Positions 35,563 to 44,020 of a stretch of DNA of 64,000 bases are shown one piece after another. Position 1 is the first letter of the stretch, and every line of letters begins with the position of its first letter. The notes beneath the pieces were generated by a model. It was given only the letters and a program-made list of their open reading frames with translations, was not told where the DNA came from and did no database searches. The stretch comes from Saliniplasma sp046497075 (GTDB lineage Archaea > Thermoplasmatota > Thermoplasmata > Halarchaeoplasmatales > Halarchaeoplasmataceae): NCBI GenBank assembly GCA_046497075.1, contig JAWOGF010000038.1, positions 1-64,000 of the forward strand, given 5' to 3'. The translations under genes and the position numbers were made by a program.

Positions 35563-36093
35563 TTAAAGTAGATCCGCGGGGGTAACGATCTTCCAGCTAT
35601 TGTCTTCGTCCTTGATCATAACGGCGTTGTACTTCTTTTCTTTTAACAATTCTACGACTACAGATTTAGGACTTTTAGCAGGTAATATCGGGAAGGAATG
35701 TTTCATGATCTCTTCCACTTCCTTGTTCCTATCTTCATCGACTATGTCGATACTCAAAACCATCCCTACATAGTCATCACCTTCTTTGACAGGGATCTGA
35801 GAATAGTCGTTCTCTAACATCAGTTTAACAGCTTTACTCACCGGGTCTCCTACCTCAACCGATATTATATCATCCTGAGCAAAATCCTTAGCGTATTCGT
35901 TTTTCCTATTCTCCTGTAAAACATCGTATATCTTCTTGATTGATTCGTAATTGGGAACGTTCTCTTTCCTCTCTAACTTAGCTATCAAAGATTGGGAAAC
36001 TCCGGCTCTATCCGCTAGTTTTTTCTGGGACCAACCTAATTCCTGTCTTCTTGATCTAATCTCTTTCACCAACTTATCGAAATCCATCAACAT
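35563..36093 (-). CDS. XRE-type DNA-binding protein with paired CBS domains
   Basis: 176 residues. An XRE helix-turn-helix (about 8-60, WSQKKLADRAGVSQSLIAKLER) is joined to two CBS domains (about 75-120 and 128-175, ending IVTPADLL). CBS pairs bind adenosyl ligands such as AMP, ATP or S-adenosylmethionine. It lies upstream of and divergent from the methionine operon, so SAM-responsive control of that operon is an attractive guess. HTH-CBS fusions are common in archaea. Confidence 0.83.
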   Translation of the reverse strand: MLMDFDKLVKEIRSRRQELGWSQKKLADRAGVSQSLIAKLERKENVPNYESIKKIYDVLQENRKNEYAKDFAQDDIISVEVGDPVSKAVKLMLENDYSQIPVKEGDDYVGMVLSIDIVDEDRNKEVEEIMKHSFPILPAKSPKSVVVELLKEKKYNAVMIKDEDNSWKIVTPADLL

Positions 36094-36254
36094 CGTATCC
36101 AGCTCTTTGATCTTTTGGAGTTAAGGATTCAATGTTGTATTAACCTTTTCGTAAAATCTAGGAAAAAGCGGTGAGATCACAGATAATTAAAAATTATTCG
36201 AATAATAATCAATTTCGTATTATTCTAATCGTACAAAATTAATAAAAATGACAA

Positions 36255-36264
36255 TATTTATATA
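36255..36264 (+). promoter_or_regulatory. TATA box for leader ORF and methionine operon
   Basis: TATTTATATA is centred about 30 bp upstream of the leader ATG at 36290. That spacing predicts initiation only a few bases before the ATG, so the leader ORF would be translated from the very 5' end of the mRNA. Confidence 0.55.
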
Positions 36265-36289
36265 ATAGCTTGTTTTATCACCGGATAAC

Positions 36290-36382
36290 ATGACCACTAC
36301 AATCACCATGGAAAACGAATTCGCTAGGGATACGATGAATTATAGAAGGGGGGATCGATTTATGCCCCTCCCGGGCACATGA
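36290..36382 (+). CDS. Possible leader peptide (Thr/Met-rich start)
   Basis: A 30-residue frame reading MTTTITMENEFARDTM and ending PLPGT. Its first seven codons are Met, three Thr, Ile, Thr, Met, like the bacterial thr leader peptide in flavour. The TGA overlaps a following ATG (ATGA) that opens a 7-codon frame just before the aspartokinase. The last codons contain a small hairpin (ATGCCC...GGGCA-T). The position, composition and fitting TATA spacing suggest a translated leader that senses threonine or methionine. Leader-peptide attenuation is not established in archaea, so this remains a hypothesis. Confidence 0.4.
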   Translation: MTTTITMENEFARDTMNYRRGDRFMPLPGT

Positions 36383-36401
36383 AAATAGTTATAATATTAT
36401 A

Positions 36402-37586
36402 GTGGTGAAAATTGGTGGTTCTTGTTTAAAGGATGGATATTCTTTAGGAACCTCTCTAGAGAAAGTAGAGAAATGCTTAGATGATGGGTATCATCCCATA
36501 CTGGTTTTATCTGCACTAAATGGACTTACAGATGATCTGATCGATATTGTAAATTTTAATATCGATGATGATCCCAGTACTTCAGACTCGATACTTTCCG
36601 AAGGAGAAATGCTCAGTAGTAGGATCTTCAAGAAGATATTGAAGCATAAGGGCCGTGACTCCAAGATCATCGACGTGAATGAAAAACATTTTCCGATCAT
36701 AACATACGAAAAAGACGGCAATATCGAGGTTGATCTTGAAAGAACCAGATCTGAGTTGGAAAAGAAACTAAAACCATTGATCAATAAAGGAGTTATACCT
36801 ATAATACCTGGCTTTCTTGGAAAAACAAAAGAAGGAAAGATCACAACCCTCGGCAGAGGTGGGTCCGACACAACGTCTGTTTTGATAGGTTCACTGCTGA
36901 ACGCATCTGAAGTGGTTTTATTAAAGGATGTGCCGGGTATATTACGGTGTGATCCAAATTTCAGAACATCTGATAAGATAATAGAAAACATTAGCGTACA
37001 TAGAGCCGTCGAACTGGGATTGAACGGTGGAGATGTGATAAATCCTGAGGCTCTAAAGTATAAGAGCAAAGATACTGATGTAAGGATAGTTGATTACGAT
37101 AATGATGATTTTCTGAGCTGCGGTACGAAAATAACCGGCAGTATAGATGTAATAACACAAGCGAATATATATGGTACAAAAGCATTGGTCTCTCTGGTCT
37201 CGCATTCAGACGATAAAGATGTTGATAGATACAAAGAGATAGCTAGTAAGTGGTTAACAGAACCATGTTGTAGTTTTAGGTCTGATAACTCATATTCATT
37301 TTGTCTAGAGGAGGAGGAGCTCGACGATAATTTATGTCTACTCTATGATATCATGAGAGAGGAAGACGAAAGCTTCGCAGTAGGTTACAAAACAGATATC
37401 TCCTTGATCGAGATAAAGTCGAATTACCTGCCAAGCTTTTCAGACATCTTTTACCAGATCCTTCATGAATTGAATAAGAATTCTGTAAGGATACTGAATT
37501 CTAAATTTGAATCAAACGAACTATATATAGTTATTAAAAATAACAATATCGAGAAAATAAAAACCATTTTAGAGGTGATAAAATGA
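36402..37586 (+). CDS. Aspartokinase (methionine operon copy)
   Basis: 394 residues from GTG 36402. VKIGGSCLKDG, VLVLSALNGLTDD-like VLSALNG, and TTLGRGGSDTTS mark the kinase; a C-terminal ACT-type region runs from about 255. No homoserine dehydrogenase domain is fused. The start is odd: no ribosome site precedes GTG 36402/36405, and the nearest ATG (36379) is in another frame that stops after MKIVIIL. An in-frame ATT at 36396 would give the family-like N-terminus IIVVKIGGS. Its end overlaps asd by 4 bp. Confidence 0.88.
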   Translation: MVKIGGSCLKDGYSLGTSLEKVEKCLDDGYHPILVLSALNGLTDDLIDIVNFNIDDDPSTSDSILSEGEMLSSRIFKKILKHKGRDSKIIDVNEKHFPIITYEKDGNIEVDLERTRSELEKKLKPLINKGVIPIIPGFLGKTKEGKITTLGRGGSDTTSVLIGSLLNASEVVLLKDVPGILRCDPNFRTSDKIIENISVHRAVELGLNGGDVINPEALKYKSKDTDVRIVDYDNDDFLSCGTKITGSIDVITQANIYGTKALVSLVSHSDDKDVDRYKEIASKWLTEPCCSFRSDNSYSFCLEEEELDDNLCLLYDIMREEDESFAVGYKTDISLIEIKSNYLPSFSDIFYQILHELNKNSVRILNSKFESNELYIVIKNNNIEKIKTILEVIK

Positions 37587-38635
37587 AAGTTGGAATCATA
37601 GGAGCTACTGGTTTAGTAGGACAAAGGTTCGTACAACTGCTTAACAACCATCCGTATTTCGAAATATCTGAACTGGTAGCTAGCGAAGAATCAGTAAACA
37701 AAGCTTATGAAGATGCAGTAGAGAATAAGATAAAAAGGATACCGAAAGAGGTTAAAGGAAAAAATGTAAGCGCAGTTGACGACGATCTCGATTGTCAGGT
37801 GGTCTTCTCTGCATTACCTTCTAGAGTAGCGGGAGAAGCAGAAAGATCGCTGGTCGAACGGGGGCATGTGGTTTTGACCAACGCCAGTTCGCACAGGATG
37901 GAAGAGGGTGTCCCTTTAGTCATCCCTGAGGTAAATCCAGATCATGTACAGTTAGTAGAAAGATGGGTCGAAGAGAAAGATCAGGGTTTTATCGTAGCCA
38001 ATCCAAATTGTTCTACCATCCAATTGGCACTTGCCCTAAAACCCATCTACGATAGGTTCTGTATCGATAAGGTGAACGTAGTAACACTCCAGGCCCTCTC
38101 AGGTGCAGGGTACGGAGGAGTCGCAGCCTTAGAAGCTGCGGATAACGTGATACCTTATATCCCAGGAGAAGAGGAAAAGATAGAGAAAGAGATGCTTAAG
38201 ATATTTGGGAAACTGGATGATGATGGAATAGAAAGGGATGATCTAACGGTCAGTGCTTCATGCAACAGGGTAAATGTGAGTGACGGGCATCTTGAAAGCG
38301 TCTCTATCGAAACCAGTGAAAAACCCGAACTATCGGAATTGAAAGGATGTTTGAAAGACTTCAAAGGCGTTCCTCAAGAATTAAATTTACCGAGTGCTCC
38401 GAAAAGACCGGTCGTACTGTGTAAAGGAAAGGATCGACCTCAACCCCGGGTAGATTTAGAGGACAATCACTCGATGTCTGTATATGTGGGAAGGGTAAGA
38501 AAAGATAGTATACTGGATTACAAATTTACAGTTCTAGGACATAACACTATAAGAGGAGCAGCCGGAGCCAGTGTGTTGAACGCCGAACTGCTGCATTCAA
38601 GAGGCTATCTTGGAAGAGGTGAAATAGATGAGTGA
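37583..38635 (+). CDS. Aspartate-semialdehyde dehydrogenase (methionine operon copy)
   Basis: 350 residues, the same archaeal type as the lysine-operon Asd: VGIIGATGLVGQRFVQLL, active-site Cys in NPNCSTIQLA, and C-terminal VLGHNTIRGAAGAS. The two are clear paralogues, yet differ throughout. With the preceding aspartokinase it feeds aspartate semialdehyde towards homoserine; the homoserine dehydrogenase needed next is not in the window. Overlaps both neighbours. Confidence 0.92.
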   Translation: MKVGIIGATGLVGQRFVQLLNNHPYFEISELVASEESVNKAYEDAVENKIKRIPKEVKGKNVSAVDDDLDCQVVFSALPSRVAGEAERSLVERGHVVLTNASSHRMEEGVPLVIPEVNPDHVQLVERWVEEKDQGFIVANPNCSTIQLALALKPIYDRFCIDKVNVVTLQALSGAGYGGVAALEAADNVIPYIPGEEEKIEKEMLKIFGKLDDDGIERDDLTVSASCNRVNVSDGHLESVSIETSEKPELSELKGCLKDFKGVPQELNLPSAPKRPVVLCKGKDRPQPRVDLEDNHSMSVYVGRVRKDSILDYKFTVLGHNTIRGAAGASVLNAELLHSRGYLGRGEIDE

Positions 38636-39899
38636 TGATAAATACAACTTTGATACACATTCGATACACTCCGAAGATCATGACGATGATTCAGTTTCAT
38701 GCACCACACCGATACACTCTACAGCTTCATATCTTTTCAAAGATACTGAAGAAGCTGCAGACCTGTTTTCATTAGAGAAGACCGGTGATATATATTCAAG
38801 GATATCAAACCCTACAACACGTGTATTTGAAGATAGGATAACGAACCTTGAAGGCGGTGTCGGAGCCGTCGCTACTTCTTCCGGCATGGCAGCTATCAAT
38901 CTGATAATCTCCTCTCTGGCGGATAAAGGTGACAATATTGTTTCGTCCTCTAAACTATACGGCGGAACTTTCACTCTGTTCACTCAAAGGTTGCCAGAGT
39001 ACGGTATAGAAGTCAGGATGGCTGACAAAGAAAAAGATATCGTTAATAAAATAGATGAGGATACCAAATGTATTCATTTTGAAACTATCGGTAATCCCTC
39101 GCTAGAGGTTCCCGACTTTGAAAGAATATCACAGATCGCACATGAAAATGGGTTGCCTTTAGTTGTAGATAATACTTTCGCCACCCCCTACTTATGCAAA
39201 CCTATCGAGCACGGTGCTGATATCGTTTGGCACAGCACTACAAAATGGATCAACGGTCACGGTAATGCCATCGGCGGAATAGTGATAGACTCGGGTAACT
39301 TCGATTGGAAAAAAGCCAAATTTGAACAGTTCTACAAGGAGGATGACTCTTACCATGGTCTGTCATTTTATGAACAATTCAAAGAGAGAGCCTTCATCGA
39401 ATACTGCAGATGTAAAGGTCTTAGAGATTTTGGAGCATGTCCTAGTCCTTTCAACAGTTTCCTAAATCTGATTGGTTTAGAAACCCTCTCTTTGAGGATG
39501 GATAAACACTGCAGTAACGCAGAGAAATTGGCTAGATTTTTGAAGGGGCATGAGAAAGTAAACTGGGTAAGTTACCCCGGACTGGAGGATCATACATTTC
39601 ACAGCACAGCGAGCAGATATCTTAAAAATGGTTACGGGGCCGTCCTTACCTTCGGTCTCGATGGGGGATACAAAGCCGGTAAGAAATTGATAGAAGAAGT
39701 CGAACTTATCAGTTTCAGTGCTAATCTAGGAGATACAAAATCATTGATAATTCATCCTTCAAGTACTATCCATCGACAATTGAATGAAGAAGAAAAAAAG
39801 AGATCGGGAGTTACTGATGATCTGATCAGATTCAGCGTGGGTATCGAAGACCCGATAGATATCAAGAAGGATCTCAAGAGAGCTTTAAATAAGATATGA
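38628..39899 (+). CDS. metY: O-acetylhomoserine sulfhydrylase
   Basis: 423 residues of the Cys/Met gamma-family PLP enzymes. YSRISNPTTRVFEDRI binds the partner-subunit PLP phosphate, the PLP Lys is in HSTTKWINGHG, and the C-terminus has SLIIHPSSTIHRQL. The length and the insertion around residues 220-260 (FEQFYKEDDSYHG) favour O-acetylhomoserine sulfhydrylase over cystathionine synthase. It makes homocysteine directly from sulfide and acetylhomoserine supplied by the next gene. It overlaps asd by 8 bp. Confidence 0.9.
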   Translation: MSDDKYNFDTHSIHSEDHDDDSVSCTTPIHSTASYLFKDTEEAADLFSLEKTGDIYSRISNPTTRVFEDRITNLEGGVGAVATSSGMAAINLIISSLADKGDNIVSSSKLYGGTFTLFTQRLPEYGIEVRMADKEKDIVNKIDEDTKCIHFETIGNPSLEVPDFERISQIAHENGLPLVVDNTFATPYLCKPIEHGADIVWHSTTKWINGHGNAIGGIVIDSGNFDWKKAKFEQFYKEDDSYHGLSFYEQFKERAFIEYCRCKGLRDFGACPSPFNSFLNLIGLETLSLRMDKHCSNAEKLARFLKGHEKVNWVSYPGLEDHTFHSTASRYLKNGYGAVLTFGLDGGYKAGKKLIEEVELISFSANLGDTKSLIIHPSSTIHRQLNEEEKKRSGVTDDLIRFSVGIEDPIDIKKDLKRALNKI

Positions 39900-39908
39900 G
39901 GTGATAAT

Positions 39909-41024
39909 ATTATTACAAAGTACATAAAAAAAATCGATGTTGACAGTTTCGAACTAGAAGGTGGTAAAAACATACCCCTGACTTTGGCTTACGAAACATA
40001 TGGCAATCTGAATAACGCTAGGAACAATGTAGTTTTGATCTGTCATTCTCTCACACACAGCTCACATGTAGCAAAACACTGTGAAGATGATAAAAAAGGA
40101 TGGTGGGGAGATATGGTAGGTCCGGGGAAATACATTGATACAAACAAATATTTTGTAATCTGTATCAATATACCGGGGAGCTGCTATGGTTCGACCGGTC
40201 CTTCTTCTATCAACCCTGATACCGGTGAGGAGTACGGATTAGATTTTCCCAAGATATCCATCAGAGATATGGTAAGATCTCAAAAACTCGTCATCGATAA
40301 ATTGCATATAAATCAGATAAAATCTGTTATAGGTGCAAGTATAGGAGGACAGCAGACCTTAGAGTGGTCTAAGAGATATCCTTCCTTGGTAAAGAGTATC
40401 GTACCCATCGCTACGGGAGCGAGGGTTTCTCCATTGATGCTGGGTTTTGGTTGTATATCTCAGAACGCCATAAGGTCGGATCCATATTGGAATGGAGGTT
40501 CGTATTATGGTACAAAACATACACCCAAATTCGGGTTAAAGATCGCCAGGCAAATCGGACATCTCACTTATCTTTCAAGGGACAGTATCGAAGAAAAATT
40601 TGGTAGAGAAAAGGTCGAAGAGCAAAAAAACAATGAGACCAACGACTTCAAGATAGAGAGTTATCTAGATTATCAGGGAGAAAAATTCATAGATAGGTTC
40701 GATCCGAATTCTTACCTGTATATCACGGATGCAATGCACAGATATGACCTTTCAAAGGGTTATTCAAATGATATAGAAGCGGTTGAAAATTTTAATGGAC
40801 TGGCAAATATAATCTCCATCGATTCTGATTGGCATTTCACAGTTGACGAATCTGAGTACCTGTCAAATGTATTTGAAGAAGCGGGAAATTTCGTTATCCA
40901 CGATGTTATAAAAAGTAAATATGGTCATGACGCCTTCCTGATAGAAACAGATAAGTTGGGTAGAAAAATAGAACTGTTTTTAAGATACATGTTCAAAGGA
41001 GAGTTTGTGACTGACATAAATTAA
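39909..41024 (+). CDS. metX: Homoserine O-acetyltransferase, apparent ATT start
   Basis: 371 residues if started at ATT 39909. The alpha/beta-hydrolase motifs are the nucleophile GASIGGQQTLEW, the oxyanion stretch ICINIPGSCYGSTGP, and DSDWHF plus GHDAFL holding the Asp and His. The family N-terminus (SFELEGGKNIPLTLAYETYG) is encoded well upstream of the first TTG (39984). The frame opens only after the metY stop, and no ATG, GTG or TTG occurs before the conserved part. A perfect GAGGTGAT ribosome site (39898-39905) sits three bases before ATT 39909. It acetylates homoserine for metY. Confidence 0.88.
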   Translation: MITKYIKKIDVDSFELEGGKNIPLTLAYETYGNLNNARNNVVLICHSLTHSSHVAKHCEDDKKGWWGDMVGPGKYIDTNKYFVICINIPGSCYGSTGPSSINPDTGEEYGLDFPKISIRDMVRSQKLVIDKLHINQIKSVIGASIGGQQTLEWSKRYPSLVKSIVPIATGARVSPLMLGFGCISQNAIRSDPYWNGGSYYGTKHTPKFGLKIARQIGHLTYLSRDSIEEKFGREKVEEQKNNETNDFKIESYLDYQGEKFIDRFDPNSYLYITDAMHRYDLSKGYSNDIEAVENFNGLANIISIDSDWHFTVDESEYLSNVFEEAGNFVIHDVIKSKYGHDAFLIETDKLGRKIELFLRYMFKGEFVTDIN

Positions 41025-41056
41025 AACTGATATATAATAAGTTATAGGTGTAAACA

Positions 41057-42010
41057 ATGATCCATAAGAATCTCAAAGAAGATCTAGAAAAGGAAAATAA
41101 AGTGATCACTCTAGAGGCCCCCTCGTACAGGGGATCAGATTTAAAGAATTACTTTGAGCGCCTCTCTAGTTTAGGTATTTTTGACCGAGTTACCTACATG
41201 AATATATGCAATAACCCGATAGGAAAAGTTCACATCGACCCGTTACCGATCTCATATAACTTGGTCGAGAACTATTCTATTTCGCCGATAGCGCATCTCA
41301 CATGTAAGAATTCAACATTGAGTTCGATCCAAAGGTGGCTTTTAGGGGCGGACAGCTTGGGGATAAATAACTTACTTGTGGTTTCAGGCGATCACGGTAT
41401 CGGGGACTACAAAGAGGAACATACACCCAAGTACATGAACTCATTAAAGATGATAGAGGGTATCAAGAAATACCTAAACCAGGGATTTTTGATGCCCGAT
41501 TACTCAAAATCAGCTTCTGATGATCCGAATAGCCAGTATGAGAAATACATAGATAATCCTACAGAATTTACAGTAGGAGGGGTAGTGATCCCAGGTAGAG
41601 AAGGGGAGATCAGATATACGAAAAGAAAGATCGAGGCGGGAGTTGATTTTTTACAAACACAGATCACATATGATAAAGAGAAGATCTCAAAGTTCATAAA
41701 AAGACTTGTTGAAGAAGTAGAGAGCTGTCCACCGATATTGGTAAGTATACGACCAGTTTCATCCTTTGAGGAGATCAGTTATATACATGAAAACATACCG
41801 GAAGTTCATGTTCCAGAGAAGGTAAGAGAAAAGGTTAGAAATGAGGGAGATGTAGATTCAGCTGCCGTGAAAATAGCTGTGGATACTTTCACTTACATCA
41901 GAGATTCCTTAAAAGATGACTCGTCCGAGGTGAATCTAGGTATACATATCATCCCTGGAAACAACTATAAGTTAGCTAAGAAAGTCATCGACGAGTTTGA
42001 GGAAATATGA
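41057..42010 (+). CDS. Methylenetetrahydrofolate reductase-like protein
   Basis: 317 residues with a MetF-type TIM barrel: TLEAPSYRGSDLKNYFERL, ISPIAHLTCKNST-like strand (the HLTC region of MetF), NLLVVSGDHG and FLQTQITYDKE, which match the FAD- and folate-binding barrel. Bacterial MetF reduces methylene-tetrahydrofolate to the methyl donor for homocysteine; in archaea the C1 carrier may be tetrahydromethanopterin. As the last gene of the methionine operon it would supply the methyl group. No methionine synthase gene follows. Confidence 0.78.
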   Translation: MIHKNLKEDLEKENKVITLEAPSYRGSDLKNYFERLSSLGIFDRVTYMNICNNPIGKVHIDPLPISYNLVENYSISPIAHLTCKNSTLSSIQRWLLGADSLGINNLLVVSGDHGIGDYKEEHTPKYMNSLKMIEGIKKYLNQGFLMPDYSKSASDDPNSQYEKYIDNPTEFTVGGVVIPGREGEIRYTKRKIEAGVDFLQTQITYDKEKISKFIKRLVEEVESCPPILVSIRPVSSFEEISYIHENIPEVHVPEKVREKVRNEGDVDSAAVKIAVDTFTYIRDSLKDDSSEVNLGIHIIPGNNYKLAKKVIDEFEEI

Positions 42011-42314
42011 AAAGATCCAATATCTGGTCTAGCAATGACTTCGCTGGAAATACAGGGTATCGTGATGTTCGTGATGTGAGCGCTGGGAAATAAAAATACC
42101 GACCTATGTACAATGAAGCATCTTAGGTGTTAAGATCACTATCAATACACTGACCCTTCAACCTACTTCCCAGAAGTTCACAGTTTTATAAACTCCATGA
42201 CTCTACTCGTGATCTGATGTTCAACGGAAAAATTGAGTTACTATGTATTTGGCTTGATGAGGCTGTAACAAGAATACCAAAGATAATTAATATATTACAT
42301 TTTTTAGAGTTACT
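42011..42314. other. Gene-free stretch with promoter only
   Basis: No coding frame of note. A TATA-like TTAATATATTACAT at about 42287-42300 lies just upstream of the LRR protein start. The rest shows no repeat or hairpin that I can support. Confidence 0.5.
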
Positions 42315-43865
42315 ATGATGTTTGTAAAAATTAAAAACATTCTAGCAATTACCATGGTGATACTACTAGTTTCGAGTGTTCTGATCGTCAGTCTTGCCTC
42401 TTCAACGAGTACCGAATCAGACCTAGAAGTTCAAAACGTTGACCCGGCCCGTAGACGTGTAGATTTCGGTACGTTCGAATACGGTGAGGATGAACTCGGT
42501 TTATATATATCGATGGTTAAAGACAAGACACCGACATGGACATTCTATGGTGATGGTGAACTCTTAGAAAAGATCGAAACGGGTTATGTGGATTTTGACT
42601 GGAGCGACTATGGAGATTTCGATAAAAGAGAGTTCGTGGTGGAGATAGAAGAATACTCAGATGTTACAAAAATAGATTGGTCTTATAAAAGCCTAGTTGG
42701 GGATATCCCCTCTGAACTGGGAAAACTCTCGAATCTAGAACGATTGTATCTTAGAGCTAATGATTTAGATGGAGGGATACCGTCAGAATTAGGTGATCTT
42801 AATAACCTGGAATATCTAGACTTACGAGAAAACCAGTTGTCTGGAGAGATACCACCGGAGCTAGGGAGACTCTCGAACATAGAACGGTTTTATCTAACTG
42901 ACAACGGGCTATCTGGAGAGATACCACCAGAACTGGGAGATCTTTCGAACGTTAGAAGTTTCTATCTAGATTCCAACAGATTGGAGGGGAAGATACCGCC
43001 GGAACTGGGAGATCTTTCGAATATTGAATACTTAGATCTGCGCTTTAATGAACTGTCAGGGAAGATACCACCAGAACTAGGACGGCTTTCAGACCTCCAA
43101 TGGTTTAAATTATGCTCTAACCATCTCGTTGATGAGATACCACCAGAACTCGTTGGGCTCTCCAGCCTCGAATGGTTCCGTCTGAGTGATAACGAAATTT
43201 CTGGAGATATACCTAATTGGCTGGGAGAACTCTCAAAGCTTGAATGGATAGATTTGAACGGCAATGAGCTGTCGGGTGAGATCCCACATGAAATAGGTGA
43301 CCTCGATAAGCTTAAAAAGTTAGATCTAGGTTCCAACAGATTGTCTGGAGAGATACCGCCGGAACTGGGGGGCCTCTCAGATCTTAAATTGTTAAACCTA
43401 AATTCGAACGAGTTATCGGGAGAGATCCCTTCTGAACTGTCTAGTCTTACTGATCTAGAAAGGGTAGAACTGCAGGACAATAAATTTAATCATTACGGAA
43501 TCGACGCTTTTTCAACTCAACCGAACCTCGGTGATTATAAAGATGTTTTTGATGTTTTAAACATCTCAGAAAATGATCTATCATCCGAAGATATTGACAA
43601 TATTTTATCCGATCTAGTCGAAAGTTTAAAACTAGAGGATAAAATTGAGGCTGAAGTATATCTAACCGGAAACTCTGTTCCTTCTTCCGATGGTATGGAA
43701 AATAAGCAGATCCTTGAAGAGGAAGGTTGGAACGTTGAGGTAGATGAAGAAGAAAAAGATGAGGTAGATGAAAAGGATGGTATACCAGGATTTACCCTAC
43801 CTATCTTCCTAATCGTAGCAATCATCGTGACGGCAGTCCACCAAAAGAAGAGGGATAGACAATAG
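42315..43865 (+). CDS. Leucine-rich-repeat surface protein with PGFT-type anchor
   Basis: 516 residues. A signal peptide covers 1-30. Residues about 125-392 are eleven 24-residue leucine-rich repeats of the plant type (LSGEIPPELGDLSNLEYLDL-like). The C-terminus has an acidic Glu/Asp/Lys segment and IPGFTLPIFLIVAIIVTAV with a basic tail, the same PGFT-helix-basic layout as the GLUG protein. Probably a surface adhesion or binding protein. Repeats are conserved at DNA level (72-bp units), allowing copy-number change. No LRR-modifying enzymes nearby. Confidence 0.88.
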   Translation: MMFVKIKNILAITMVILLVSSVLIVSLASSTSTESDLEVQNVDPARRRVDFGTFEYGEDELGLYISMVKDKTPTWTFYGDGELLEKIETGYVDFDWSDYGDFDKREFVVEIEEYSDVTKIDWSYKSLVGDIPSELGKLSNLERLYLRANDLDGGIPSELGDLNNLEYLDLRENQLSGEIPPELGRLSNIERFYLTDNGLSGEIPPELGDLSNVRSFYLDSNRLEGKIPPELGDLSNIEYLDLRFNELSGKIPPELGRLSDLQWFKLCSNHLVDEIPPELVGLSSLEWFRLSDNEISGDIPNWLGELSKLEWIDLNGNELSGEIPHEIGDLDKLKKLDLGSNRLSGEIPPELGGLSDLKLLNLNSNELSGEIPSELSSLTDLERVELQDNKFNHYGIDAFSTQPNLGDYKDVFDVLNISENDLSSEDIDNILSDLVESLKLEDKIEAEVYLTGNSVPSSDGMENKQILEEEGWNVEVDEEEKDEVDEKDGIPGFTLPIFLIVAIIVTAVHQKKRDRQ

Positions 43866-44020
43866 TAAGGCTTTCTAGGATGGCTGCCGGCTCATAACCC
43901 CTCATACCGATATGTAATGATATGGTCCGTTATTTGATGGTTGATCCTATTTATACTCCCCGTTTTTTTCAATGGCAACTGGAAATATTTAAAAAGGGTT
44001 GTGGTATTACATAAGGCTGT

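Noticed and set aside
42683..43480. Minus-strand frames opposite the LRR gene
   Set aside because: Repetitive shadows of the LRR units, rich in Ser, with no ribosome sites.
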